This document shows, piece after piece, positions 35,441-44,595 of a stretch of 64,000 bases of DNA. Both the position numbers and the translations under genes were made by a program. The DNA lies in the NCBI GenBank assembly GCA_029067085.1, contig JAIEFE010000003.1, positions 1-64,000 on the forward strand, in the 5' to 3' direction. This DNA is from Lachnospiraceae bacterium (GTDB taxonomy: Bacteria; Bacillota; Clostridia; Lachnospirales; Lachnospiraceae). Numbering within the stretch: position 1 is the stretch's first letter; each line of letters opens with the position of its first letter. Under the pieces are notes generated by a model. It ran no database searches. It was not told the DNA's origin and saw only the letters and a list, made by a program, of their open reading frames with translations.

Positions 35441-38092
35441 TTGGATAAGTTTGAATACAAAGCCAGCGCCGACGAGATCAAGGCGCTGATTGCAGAGGGT
35501 GAATATGCAGAGGCGATGAAGATCGCGGACAAGATCGACTGGCGCCGGGTCAGAAGCGTTATGATGCTGTGTACCATCAGCGATCTGTATAAGATCAACA
35601 GAAGATTTCAGGAGAGCAAGGATGTTCTTCTGATGGCTTACGAAAAGCACCCGACGGGCAGATTGATCATCTATTCTCTGTGTGAGCTTGCCATAAAGAT
35701 GGGCGAGTACGATGAAGCGAGCCGATACTATAAGGAGTTTGTGCAGATTGCGCCGAGAGATACGGGAAGATATGTCCTGCAGTATCGTCTCTATGAGGCT
35801 TTGGACGTCAGTATTGAGGAACGGATCGCGGTTCTGGAGGAATTTAAGAAGCGGGAACCGAAGGAAAAATGGGTATACGAGCTGGCCTATCTGTACCATC
35901 GTATCGGACTGACCACGAAATGCGTGGAAGAGTGCGATGAAATGTTTATCTGGTTCGGAGAGGGCAGATATGTGATCAAGGCGCTTGAGTTGAAGGCGCT
36001 GCATCAGCCGCTGAGTGAGGAACAGCAGGAGAAGTATGATGCCTTCGTGGAAGGACGGAGTGCGGGTCGAGTAGACGAAGAGGATGATCCTGCGGAAGAA
36101 ACGGAGGATTATGAGGATAATATTCCTCCTGGCGATACGCAGGTAGCCGAAAAGGTCAGACACGGACAGATATCAGAAGGGGAAGAGCAGGATGTCCCTA
36201 TGGCGCCCACCATGGAGCTGCCGGAAGTCAAGACGGTGGATGTGGGACAGTATAATACCATCAATTTGCAGATGGAACTTGCGGAGAGCATGAAGGAGCT
36301 TTTGGCAGAGGAGACCCCTGAGCAGGAGCCGTCCATTACGGATACACTGATCGCACCGCTTTTGGAGGAGACGGCAAAGCTTCCTGAGGCGGAGATTTTG
36401 GAAGAAGAAGCGGCGAATTTCGAGGAAGAACCGGAGGAGGCAGAAGCTTTCGAAGAGGAAGAGCCGGAAGAGGCTGAAGTTTTTGAAGAAGAGCCGGAAG
36501 AGACAGAAACATTCGAGGAGGAAGAGCCGGAGGAAACAGCAGCATTCGAGGAGGAAGAGCCGGAGGAAGCAGAGGCTTTCGAAGAAGAGCCGAAAGAAGC
36601 CGCATATTACGAAAAGAACAGTAATGCGCTGAGTGCAGAGGAGCTGCAGGAGGCGAGTGAGGAACTTGTGCGGGAGGATACAGTGATCTTTGATGCGCAG
36701 AAGATCATTGAGGAGATGACCAGAGAAGCCGAGAGACTGCAAGCAAAAGCCATGCGGGAACAGCAGCTGGCGCTGGCTTCGAAACCCACGCAGTACGACA
36801 GATTTTTGTCTCAGGAGTACGACGGACAGATCAGCTTCGTAGTACCTGATGCGAGTCAGGTGGAGAAACAGATCACGGGACAGCTCAGCATAGACGATAT
36901 CATGGCTGAGTGGGAACAGATGAAGAAGGATAATGAGGAGAAGCGGATGGAAGATGTCCGCCGGCATATCCTTGCCCAGACAGGCAGTTTGTTTGCCAGC
37001 TTTGACGAGGCCACGAAAAACGGTCTTTTGGAGGAGCTGGAGAAGGCATTTATGGCGGCGATCATGAAGGAATCCGGGAAGAATCCTCATGTGAAAAAGA
37101 TGATTTTCCCGGAACGTGAAGAAAAGAAAGCCGTGTCTGAGCCGGCTGCCGAGGAAAAAGCGTCAAATGAGACGATTTTGGAGGAATCCGCGCCGAAGGA
37201 AGTGGTCGTGACAGAGGAAGATCCGACAGAAGATAATTCCGCTGCAGAAAGTCCTGAAAAGAAAGAAAAGCCTGCCGGGGCTGTAAAAGAAGCGACACCG
37301 GCCAGAGAAAAGACAGAAGTCGAGGAGCAGGTCGGAAAGGACAGGGAGTTAACGCCCGAGGAGCAGAAACTTTTCGGTAAGTTCGTGCATCAGCGCAAAT
37401 CAAAAAGACAGCTGGTACAGGTACTGGATAATATGAGTCTGGCGTCCTGTACGGGGAATGTGCTCATCACCGGCGAGGAGGAGACCGCAACGATTGCTCT
37501 GGCAAAGGCTCTGATTCGTGAGATGCAGCTTAATGACAGCAATTTTTCGGGTAAGGTCGCGAAGGTGGAAGGACATACCCTGAATAAGAAGGATGTGGAA
37601 GCAACCTTCGGAAAGCTTGCCGGAGGCGCTCTTATCATAACGGAAGCGGATCAGTTAACGCCTGCCACGATAGTATCCATGATCAAGACGCTGGAAAAGG
37701 AAAATATGGGGCTGCTTGCGCTGCTTGTGGGTACGAAAAGCGAGGTGGCCGAGATGCTATCCCGCAATGAGAGACTGTCGGAACCCTTTAATCTGCGGGT
37801 GGATATTGAGCCTTTGAATGATGAGTCTCTGGTGGCATACGCGAAGCAGTATGCGGAGGAAATGGAGTATTCCATCGACGAATTTGGTATTTTAGCACTT
37901 CATACGAGAATTGCGGACATGCAGACCAGCGACCACGAGGTGACGCTTGCTGAGGTGCGTGAGCTGGTGGATGAGGCAATCAGCTATGCCAATAAAAAAA
38001 CGCCGAAACATTTTATGGATATTCTGCTCGCAAAGAGGTATGATGAAGAGGACATGATCATACTGCGTGAGAAAGATTTTATGCACAATTGA
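35441..38092 (+). CDS. TPR, acidic-repeat and degenerate AAA+ protein
   Basis: An 883-residue protein of three parts. Residues about 1-200 form TPR-like helices (DRLYKINRRFQESKDVLLMA-type). Residues about 200-400 are strongly acidic, including six to seven copies of an F-E-E-E-(E)-P-E-E-A-E unit. Residues about 640-883 look like an AAA+ module: a P-loop position GNVLITGEEETATIALAKAL that lacks the usual Gly-Lys-Ser/Thr, a Walker B-like GALIITEADQL, and sensor regions. Loss of the P-loop lysine suggests it binds partners rather than hydrolysing ATP. I prefer TTG 35441 with AGGTGA eight bases upstream; GTG 35432 is an alternative. The function is unknown; similar proteins occur in Lachnospiraceae. 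Confidence 0.82.
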   Translation: MDKFEYKASADEIKALIAEGEYAEAMKIADKIDWRRVRSVMMLCTISDLYKINRRFQESKDVLLMAYEKHPTGRLIIYSLCELAIKMGEYDEASRYYKEFVQIAPRDTGRYVLQYRLYEALDVSIEERIAVLEEFKKREPKEKWVYELAYLYHRIGLTTKCVEECDEMFIWFGEGRYVIKALELKALHQPLSEEQQEKYDAFVEGRSAGRVDEEDDPAEETEDYEDNIPPGDTQVAEKVRHGQISEGEEQDVPMAPTMELPEVKTVDVGQYNTINLQMELAESMKELLAEETPEQEPSITDTLIAPLLEETAKLPEAEILEEEAANFEEEPEEAEAFEEEEPEEAEVFEEEPEETETFEEEEPEETAAFEEEEPEEAEAFEEEPKEAAYYEKNSNALSAEELQEASEELVREDTVIFDAQKIIEEMTREAERLQAKAMREQQLALASKPTQYDRFLSQEYDGQISFVVPDASQVEKQITGQLSIDDIMAEWEQMKKDNEEKRMEDVRRHILAQTGSLFASFDEATKNGLLEELEKAFMAAIMKESGKNPHVKKMIFPEREEKKAVSEPAAEEKASNETILEESAPKEVVVTEEDPTEDNSAAESPEKKEKPAGAVKEATPAREKTEVEEQVGKDRELTPEEQKLFGKFVHQRKSKRQLVQVLDNMSLASCTGNVLITGEEETATIALAKALIREMQLNDSNFSGKVAKVEGHTLNKKDVEATFGKLAGGALIITEADQLTPATIVSMIKTLEKENMGLLALLVGTKSEVAEMLSRNERLSEPFNLRVDIEPLNDESLVAYAKQYAEEMEYSIDEFGILALHTRIADMQTSDHEVTLAEVRELVDEAISYANKKTPKHFMDILLAKRYDEEDMIILREKDFMHN
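36405..36603 (+). repeat. In-frame acidic tandem repeat
   Basis: About seven imperfect units of 27-30 bases (GAGGAAGAGCCGGAGGAA-type) inside the preceding gene, each encoding an F-E-E-E-P-E-E-like unit. This is the kind of repeat that changes copy number by slippage. Confidence 0.75.
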
Positions 38093-38130
38093 TCTTCGCA
38101 GTGTGCAGAAAAGAAACAGGGGGTTTCATT

Positions 38131-40110
38131 ATGGCAGAAAAGAAAGGAAGTACAGCGGCGGTGAAGAAGCCGGCAACGAAAAAGTCTGCGGCGAAAAAAA
38201 CAGTGGAAAAGAAAATCCTTGAGGAGGTATTTATCTCAGAGGCCGACCAGTATGTGTTTGCGCAGGGTACGCATTATGACATTTACAAAAAGCTGGGAGC
38301 GCATCCGTCCATGGAGAACGGCAAAAAAGGTATCTATTTTGCCGTGTGGGCGCCAAATGCAGCCAGCGTCCACGTGATAGGAAGTTTTAACGACTGGAAC
38401 GAAGAATCTCATCCGATGGAGAAGCTGGGGCCGGGCGGAATCTATAAGCTCTTTATTCCGGATGTTGGTGAGAATGAACTCTATAAGTATCTGATCCGTA
38501 CACCTGCGGGGGAGAAGCTTTACAAAGCGGATCCTTTTGCAAACTATGCTGAGATGCGGCCGGGCAACGCTTCCAAAACTTTTGATATCAGCAAGTTTAG
38601 GTGGTCGGACGATGCGTGGGTTACCGACAGGCAGAACAAGGATTATAACAAGGAGCCCATGGCGATCTACGAGTGCCATATCGGTTCATGGATGAAGCAT
38701 CCTGACGGTACGGAAGGCTTTTATAATTACCGTGAATTTGCGGATAGGATCGTTCCTTATTTGAAAGAAATGCATTACACACACATTGAGCTGATGGGGA
38801 TTGCGGAGTATCCTTTTGACGGCTCCTGGGGGTATCAGGTGACGGGATATTACGCGCCTACCTCCAGACATGGGGATCCAAGCGATTTCATGTATCTGAT
38901 CAATGCGCTGCACCGCAATAAAATAGGCGTTATTCTGGACTGGGTACCGGCGCACTTTGCGACCGATGCGCACGGGCTTGGGCGGTTTGACGGACAGTGT
39001 ATCTTTGAGCATCCCGATCCCAGGATCGGCGAACACCCCGACTGGGGCACAAAAATCTTTAACTATGCGAAGAATGAGGTGAAGAATTTCCTGATCGCAA
39101 ACGTTCTCTATTGGATCAGGGAGTATCACATCGACGGCATTCGTATTGACGCAGTGGCTTCTATGCTTTATCTGGATTACAGTAAGCGGGATGGACAGTG
39201 GGTGCCCAATAAGTACGGCGGCAATGAAAATCTGGAAGCGATCGAGTTCTTTAAGCACTTAAATTCCGTGGTACACGGCGCATACCCCGGTTTTCTTACC
39301 ATTGCGGAGGAATCCACGGCATGGCCGAAAGTGACCGGAAAAGTGGAGGATGACGGCCTTGGATTCAGCTTCAAGTGGAATATGGGCTGGATGCACGACT
39401 TCTGCGAGTATATGAAGCTTGACCCTTACTTCCGTAAGAATAATCACTACGCGATGACCTTCGCGATGAGCTACAACAACAGTGAAAATTATATTCTGCC
39501 CCTCTCCCACGACGAGGTAGTGCACTTAAAATGTTCCATGGTCAACAAAATGCCTGGATATCCCGTAGATAAATATGCGAATTTGCGTGCGGGATACAGT
39601 TATATGATCGGGCATGCGGGGAAGAAACTTCTCTTTATGGGTCAGGATTTCGGACAGGAGAGAGAGTGGAGCGAGGAAAGAGAGCTGGATTGGAATCTGC
39701 TCGGCGAGGAACAGAACAAAGGGATGCACGAGTATGTGAAGGAACTTCTTGCGCTGTATCGGAAGTATCCGGCGATGTATTCGATCGACAATGACTGGGC
39801 AGGCTTTGAATGGCTGAATGCGGATGACGCGGACCACAGCACCTACAGCTTTTACCGCAAGGATGAGACGGGCAAAAATAATATCATGTTCGTGATCAAC
39901 ATGACGCCTATGAAGTGGGAAAACTATAAGATCGGCGTGCCGAAGAAGAAAAAGTATAAGCTTCTTCTGAACAGCGATGAAAAGCGTTTCGGCGGCAACG
40001 GAAATGAGATTCCTGCTGAGCTTACTGCAGTGAAGGAGCCCTGCAGCTTCAAGGACTACAGCATTTCCTTTGATCTGCCGCCATACACGGCAGCGGTCTT
40101 TGTTTTCTAA
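38131..40110 (+). CDS. glgB: 1,4-alpha-glucan branching enzyme
   Basis: A 659-residue GH13 enzyme that forms alpha-1,6 branches in glycogen. A Lys/Ala-rich N-terminal tail (about 1-35) is followed by a CBM48 domain (about 55-140), the GH13 catalytic barrel, and a C-terminal beta domain. Catalytic residues are D340 (GIRIDAVAS), E393 (IAEES) and D461 (SHDEVVH). The basic tail is unusual for the family and may bind nucleic acid or other polyanions; that is inference. No glgC, glgA or glgP gene is adjacent, so it is separated from a normal glycogen operon. AGGGGG precedes the ATG. Confidence 0.95.
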   Translation: MAEKKGSTAAVKKPATKKSAAKKTVEKKILEEVFISEADQYVFAQGTHYDIYKKLGAHPSMENGKKGIYFAVWAPNAASVHVIGSFNDWNEESHPMEKLGPGGIYKLFIPDVGENELYKYLIRTPAGEKLYKADPFANYAEMRPGNASKTFDISKFRWSDDAWVTDRQNKDYNKEPMAIYECHIGSWMKHPDGTEGFYNYREFADRIVPYLKEMHYTHIELMGIAEYPFDGSWGYQVTGYYAPTSRHGDPSDFMYLINALHRNKIGVILDWVPAHFATDAHGLGRFDGQCIFEHPDPRIGEHPDWGTKIFNYAKNEVKNFLIANVLYWIREYHIDGIRIDAVASMLYLDYSKRDGQWVPNKYGGNENLEAIEFFKHLNSVVHGAYPGFLTIAEESTAWPKVTGKVEDDGLGFSFKWNMGWMHDFCEYMKLDPYFRKNNHYAMTFAMSYNNSENYILPLSHDEVVHLKCSMVNKMPGYPVDKYANLRAGYSYMIGHAGKKLLFMGQDFGQEREWSEERELDWNLLGEEQNKGMHEYVKELLALYRKYPAMYSIDNDWAGFEWLNADDADHSTYSFYRKDETGKNNIMFVINMTPMKWENYKIGVPKKKKYKLLLNSDEKRFGGNGNEIPAELTAVKEPCSFKDYSISFDLPPYTAAVFVF

Positions 40111-40139
40111 AGATATTACATAGAGTTTATGTGAGATAG

Positions 40140-40182
40140 AAAGATCCGGCTGTCAGAGAGGAATCAGACAGTCGGGTCTTTT
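40140..40182 (+). terminator. Terminator after glgB
   Basis: An imperfect stem AAGATCCGGCTGTC...GACAGTCGGGTCTT with a T run, about 30 bases past the glgB stop. Confidence 0.75.
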
Positions 40183-40326
40183 CAAATCTGTCATTAGAAA
40201 GTTTATTTTTATAGAATCATTTGTGAGAGTATTACATAAGCTTTTATCACAGAATTGGTGTGCTCTGTGAAGTGGGATCAGCGATCCGGAGCGCATAATA
40301 GACCTATGAGAAAGGAGAGGAATTGT

Positions 40327-41304
40327 ATGTGTACGGCAGCCACTTATAAGACGAAGGATTTTTATTTCGGACGGACGCTTGACTATGAATTCTCCTATGG
40401 AGATGAGGTGACGATCACGCCAAGAAATTATCCTTTTCGTTTTCTGGAGATGGAGGAGATGAAAAGTCACTTTGCGATCATCGGCATGGCCTGTGTGATG
40501 GAGGATTACCCGCTCTACTACGATGCTGTGAATGAGAAGGGGCTGGGGATTGCGGGTTTAAATTTTGTGGGAAACGCGTTCTATCACAAGAGAAAAGAAG
40601 GGAAAGATAACATTGCGCAGTTTGAACTGATCCCATGGCTTTTGGGGCAGTGCGCCACGGTGCAGGAGGCGAGGAAGTTTCTTGCAAAGCTTAATATCAC
40701 GAACATTCCCTTTCGGGAATCGCTTCCTCTTGCACAGCTTCACTGGATTCTTGCGGATAAAGAGGAGAGTGTTGTGATCGAGTCGGTGGAGGAGGGCATC
40801 AAGATTTATGATAATCCGGTGGGTGTGTTGACGAACAATCCGCCCTTTCCGATGCAGATGTTTGCACTTACCAATCATATGTCGCTGTCGGTGAAAGCGC
40901 CGGCGAATAATTTTGCACCGGGACTTACTCTGGAACCCTACAGCCGTGGTATGGGTGCCCTTGGTCTGCCGGGAGACTTATCCTCCCAGTCGCGCTTTGT
41001 CAGGGTGGCCTTCACAAAGATGAATTCCTGCTGCGGGCAGGGTGAGCTGGAGAGCGTCAGTCAGTTTTTCCATATATTAGGCTCCGTGGATCAGCAGCGC
41101 GGGTGCTGTGTGCTGGAGGACGGAAAGTGCGAGGTCACGATCTATACCTCCTGCTGCAATGCCGACAAAGGCATTTACTATTACACCGCTTACAATAATC
41201 ACCAGATCACCGGTGTGGATATGCACAGGGAGGATCTGGAGGGAGATAAACTGATTCACTATCCAGCGATCGAAGAGGAGCAGATTCGGATACAGAATGC
41301 GTGA
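40327..41304 (+). CDS. bsh: Choloylglycine (bile salt) hydrolase-family enzyme
   Basis: A 325-residue Ntn-fold hydrolase (peptidase family C59) that cleaves the amide bond of glycine- or taurine-conjugated bile acids. The start MCTAATYK exposes Cys2 as nucleophile after Met removal. Other active-site positions are present: R16 and D19 (FGRTLDYE, two residues closer than in the C. perfringens enzyme), the Asn of GLNFVG, LTNNPPF for the second Asn region, and R in SRFVRVAF. Penicillin V acylases share this fold, so the acyl group is not certain, but the gut-type context supports bile acids. AGGAGAGGAATTGT precedes the ATG. Confidence 0.88.
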   Translation: MCTAATYKTKDFYFGRTLDYEFSYGDEVTITPRNYPFRFLEMEEMKSHFAIIGMACVMEDYPLYYDAVNEKGLGIAGLNFVGNAFYHKRKEGKDNIAQFELIPWLLGQCATVQEARKFLAKLNITNIPFRESLPLAQLHWILADKEESVVIESVEEGIKIYDNPVGVLTNNPPFPMQMFALTNHMSLSVKAPANNFAPGLTLEPYSRGMGALGLPGDLSSQSRFVRVAFTKMNSCCGQGELESVSQFFHILGSVDQQRGCCVLEDGKCEVTIYTSCCNADKGIYYYTAYNNHQITGVDMHREDLEGDKLIHYPAIEEEQIRIQNA

Positions 41305-41326
41305 GATGTAAAATATCCCAAAAGGT

Positions 41327-41353
41327 TAAGAATTATGGGAACTATGCCGAAAT
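41327..41353 (+). promoter_or_regulatory. Sigma-28-type flagellar promoter
   Basis: TAAG (41327-41330), 15 bases, GCCGAAAT (41346-41353), close to the sigma-D/FliA consensus TAAA-N15-GCCGATAT. It precedes the DUF6240-like, flagellin and fliS genes and lies between the bile salt hydrolase gene and that gene's terminator. Confidence 0.75.
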
Positions 41354-41354
41354 A

Positions 41355-41387
41355 AAGGGTGAATGCAAAAAAGCATTTGCCCTTTTT
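41355..41387 (+). terminator. Terminator of bsh, overlapping the flagellar start site
   Basis: A 12-bp stem, with two G-U pairs (41355-41366 with 41373-41384), a loop of six A, and a T run to 41387. Transcripts begun at the sigma-28 promoter would start inside the left arm and so could not form the full hairpin. Confidence 0.8.
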
Positions 41388-41431
41388 GTGTTAATAACAT
41401 AAAAGGATACTACATTTTGTATGAGGTAACT

Positions 41432-44400
41432 ATGAAGATCACTTTCGACCACAACAGTGTAAACCAAAATGTAGACAGGGCGACAACTGCATATCGGGAC
41501 ACCCGGACGACGAGGACGGAGCGTGCGGGTGATTACGCATTAGACATTTCTGGCACAGTTATGGATAACAACGCTTACGGGGGTCACGGAACGACCGCAG
41601 AAGAGGTTATGCAGGATGCGGCGGCGATTGACGTGGCCACGCAGACAGACTTTATGACAGTGATGTCTAATACTATGTCCGGGGAGGATTTTTCCCGCTT
41701 ACAGCAGGAGGGCTATTATCCCGGCGATATGGAGATTGAAGAGGTTGTCACCATTGTCGATACGATCAAGGCGGCGCTCGTAAAGGGCGGTACGCAGGTA
41801 AAAGGCTACACCGACGATCTGGATGCAGACACTCTGGCTCAGATTACGGGGAGCGAGGCCTTTGCGCAGGAGCTGGCGAGACAGTTTGCTGCTCACGATA
41901 TTCCACTCACGGAGGAGAATGTGCGGGCAGCGAAAGAAGCCTTCGAGAGAGCGATGCAGTTGGAAGAGCCCGGTGAGGGCACAGTGAAGTATATGGTGGA
42001 GAACCGCATGGAGCCTACCATTGACAATCTCTATCTGGCGGGTCACAGTGCTGCTTCGGACAGCAGCAGGCAGGGTCACGGTTATTATGAGGCGGACAAT
42101 ACCGGTTACTATGCGAAGAAGGCGGAAGATTATAACTGGGAGCAGCTTCGTCCACAGATTGAGCGTGTGCTGGAGGAGGCCGGACTCGAAACCAGCGAGG
42201 AGAATGTGCAGAGCGCACAGTGGCTGATCAGCGCTGGAGTGCCCTTGACAGCGGAAACCATGAAGGCTCTCCACGAGATTGAGCAAGCTGGTCAGCCAAA
42301 GAGCAGAGAGCAGCTTTTGTCTGCGGTGGCGGCGGCGATCTCCGACGGTAAAAAGGCCGGGGAAGCGAATCTGGCCGACGGCAGGAGTGCTTTGGAGCAG
42401 GCGGCCGATTATGCGGAAGCCTACGGAAGAATCAGCGATGAGGCTGTTGATCGGGTGGCAGCTGAGGGCAAAGAGGTAAATCTGCGCAATCTGACAAAAG
42501 AGCAGGAAAAGATAGAGCGGGGTGAAGTGACAACGGATACCCCGGCGGCCATCACACAGAGACGGCAGCTCGAGGAGATCCGTCTGATGATGACCATTGA
42601 GGCGAACCGGAAGCTGATAGCGAGCGGCTGCGCCATAGATACCACGGAGCTGGAGGCTCTGGTGGAGGCCTTGAAAAAGCTGGAACAAGAGCAGAACCAG
42701 AGACTTTTCGGAGAATCTGATGCGGCGGCAGCGGCTGAAAAGGCGGCGCTCTACGATGAAGTACAGTTAAAGATTTCGGAGATTCCCTATCTGCCGGCGG
42801 CAGTTCTCGGACATTATGTGGACGGCACGGAGGCTTTCTCGCTTGACAGCGTACATACAAACGGTATAGCGCTCAAGGCGGCTTACGAGGCGGCAAGTGA
42901 CTCCTACGAGACATTGATGACGGCGCCGAGAGCAGATCTGGGTGATTCCATTCGCAAGGCATTCCGCAACGTGGATGATATCCTGAAAGATATGGGACTT
43001 GAGACGAACGAGGAAAACCGCAAAGCAGTGCGGATTCTGGGCTACAACAGCATGGATATCAATCATGAGAACATGGATGCCGTAAAGAAGTATGATATGG
43101 AGCTTCGCCAGACGATTCGCAGAATGACACCGGCGGCGACCCTGCAGGCGATTCGGGACGACAAAAATCCCCTTTCGATGTCGATTGAGGAACTGAATCG
43201 TTACTTGGATGAGAGCGGTGCGGACGACGCGGCGAGAGAAGAGAAATTCAGTAAGTTTTTATATAAGTTAGAGAAGAGCCATGCGGTCAGCGAGCAGGAG
43301 AGAGAGGCCTATATCGGCATTTACCGTATGTTCCGCCAGCTGGAAAAGACGGACGATGCGGCGGTGGGCAGCCTTTTAAAAGAAGGCGCTGAGCTTACCT
43401 TCAGCAATCTTCTGACAGCTATGCGAAGCACGAAAAAGCAGGGCATGGACTATCAAGTGAACGATGATTTCAACGGTGTGGACGCGGTGAGTGCAGGAAA
43501 ATCCATTACGGATCAGATTCTTGCCGGGTTCCCCGGGCTCGGACAGGAGAAGACAGACGGAGGCAGCCCGGATGGCGGGCAGGAACGCCGTTCTTCCGGA
43601 GAGGCGGAGAGCTATTACCGCATGCTGGCCGGACAGATTGTCGATTCTCTGGAGCCGGAGATGCTTGCAGAAGTGCAGCCGGAAGCAAACACTTCGATGG
43701 AAGCCTTTGCAGAGGCTCTGCAAGGACAGACGATGGATGCAAGCCTCGAGCAGTCGTACATGCAGGAACAGCTGCAATCCTTCCGTGGACTGGAGAATGT
43801 CGAGCAGTCAGTGGTGCAGGAGCTTATCGCATACAGACAGCCGATGACGGCCAATAATCTGGATGCGGCAGCGGCGCTTCGCAAAAAGCCCGGCGCTCTG
43901 TATCGGAAACTGAGAGATTTAGAGGAAAATACAGATGCTTCGGAGGCAAAACACAGTGCGGAGGCGTTGCTTGAGAGCCTGACAGATAAGGACAGTGCGC
44001 AGGAAGCCTACGAGGAGATGAACGAAGACTATGCGGCGCTTTTAGATGAGGCGATAGAGGAAACGGAGAGCTATTTGGATCTGCGGACTCTGCAGAGCTG
44101 TAAAAAACAGCTTGCGCTTGCGGGAAGTTTCTCAAAGGAAGAAAATTATCAGATTCCTGTAGAGATCAACGGCGAGCTGACAGCCATCAATCTCAAGGTC
44201 TTGCACGGGAGTGAGACCGGGAAGGTGAGCATCACGGCGCAGACGGCAGATTACGGACGGATCACAGCGCGGTTTTCCTTAAAGGAACAGACCGTATCGG
44301 GCTATATCGCCTGCGACAGCAGGGCAGGAACGGACTGGCTGCGGGGCAGACAGGATGCGCTTGAGGGGGCTCTTGAGGTTCCGGGTGCGGACGGCAGGGC

Positions 44401-44545
44401 GACACGTACAGGCAATGTGGCGATTCTCTACAGCAGAGAGATAGCTGATGAGGATTATGAAGCACTCTCCGAAGAACAATCACAGGCGCAGACGGCGGAT
44501 CTGTATGCGATTGCAAAGTCGTTTATCACGGCGTTAACGGCATAA
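41432..44545 (+). CDS. Very large DUF6240-like protein of the flagellar operon
   Basis: A 1,037-residue, mostly helical protein with no membrane segment. It matches what I recall as DUF6240, found next to flagellar genes in Lachnospiraceae. Several helical units repeat with the pattern P-L-T-x-E-N-x-x-A (for example HDIPLTEENVRAAKEAFERA and AGVPLTAETMKALHEIE). The last 130 residues (VEINGELTAINLKVLHGS..ARFSLKEQTVSGYI) resemble the C-terminal Flg_hook fold of FliK. A hook-length or secretion-switch role is therefore plausible but inferred. GAGGTAACT precedes the chosen ATG; the frame runs on to 41363. Confidence 0.72.
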   Translation: MKITFDHNSVNQNVDRATTAYRDTRTTRTERAGDYALDISGTVMDNNAYGGHGTTAEEVMQDAAAIDVATQTDFMTVMSNTMSGEDFSRLQQEGYYPGDMEIEEVVTIVDTIKAALVKGGTQVKGYTDDLDADTLAQITGSEAFAQELARQFAAHDIPLTEENVRAAKEAFERAMQLEEPGEGTVKYMVENRMEPTIDNLYLAGHSAASDSSRQGHGYYEADNTGYYAKKAEDYNWEQLRPQIERVLEEAGLETSEENVQSAQWLISAGVPLTAETMKALHEIEQAGQPKSREQLLSAVAAAISDGKKAGEANLADGRSALEQAADYAEAYGRISDEAVDRVAAEGKEVNLRNLTKEQEKIERGEVTTDTPAAITQRRQLEEIRLMMTIEANRKLIASGCAIDTTELEALVEALKKLEQEQNQRLFGESDAAAAAEKAALYDEVQLKISEIPYLPAAVLGHYVDGTEAFSLDSVHTNGIALKAAYEAASDSYETLMTAPRADLGDSIRKAFRNVDDILKDMGLETNEENRKAVRILGYNSMDINHENMDAVKKYDMELRQTIRRMTPAATLQAIRDDKNPLSMSIEELNRYLDESGADDAAREEKFSKFLYKLEKSHAVSEQEREAYIGIYRMFRQLEKTDDAAVGSLLKEGAELTFSNLLTAMRSTKKQGMDYQVNDDFNGVDAVSAGKSITDQILAGFPGLGQEKTDGGSPDGGQERRSSGEAESYYRMLAGQIVDSLEPEMLAEVQPEANTSMEAFAEALQGQTMDASLEQSYMQEQLQSFRGLENVEQSVVQELIAYRQPMTANNLDAAAALRKKPGALYRKLRDLEENTDASEAKHSAEALLESLTDKDSAQEAYEEMNEDYAALLDEAIEETESYLDLRTLQSCKKQLALAGSFSKEENYQIPVEINGELTAINLKVLHGSETGKVSITAQTADYGRITARFSLKEQTVSGYIACDSRAGTDWLRGRQDALEGALEVPGADGRATRTGNVAILYSREIADEDYEALSEEQSQAQTADLYAIAKSFITALTA

Positions 44546-44595
44546 AGAAAAGTATAAAGAAACGAAAAAGAACGCTTCGGAATGGAGGAAAAAGA

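Noticed and set aside
36400-36605. Tandem DNA repeat that might be a CRISPR or satellite array
   Set aside because: The units are in frame, directly adjacent without unique spacers, and encode an acidic protein repeat.
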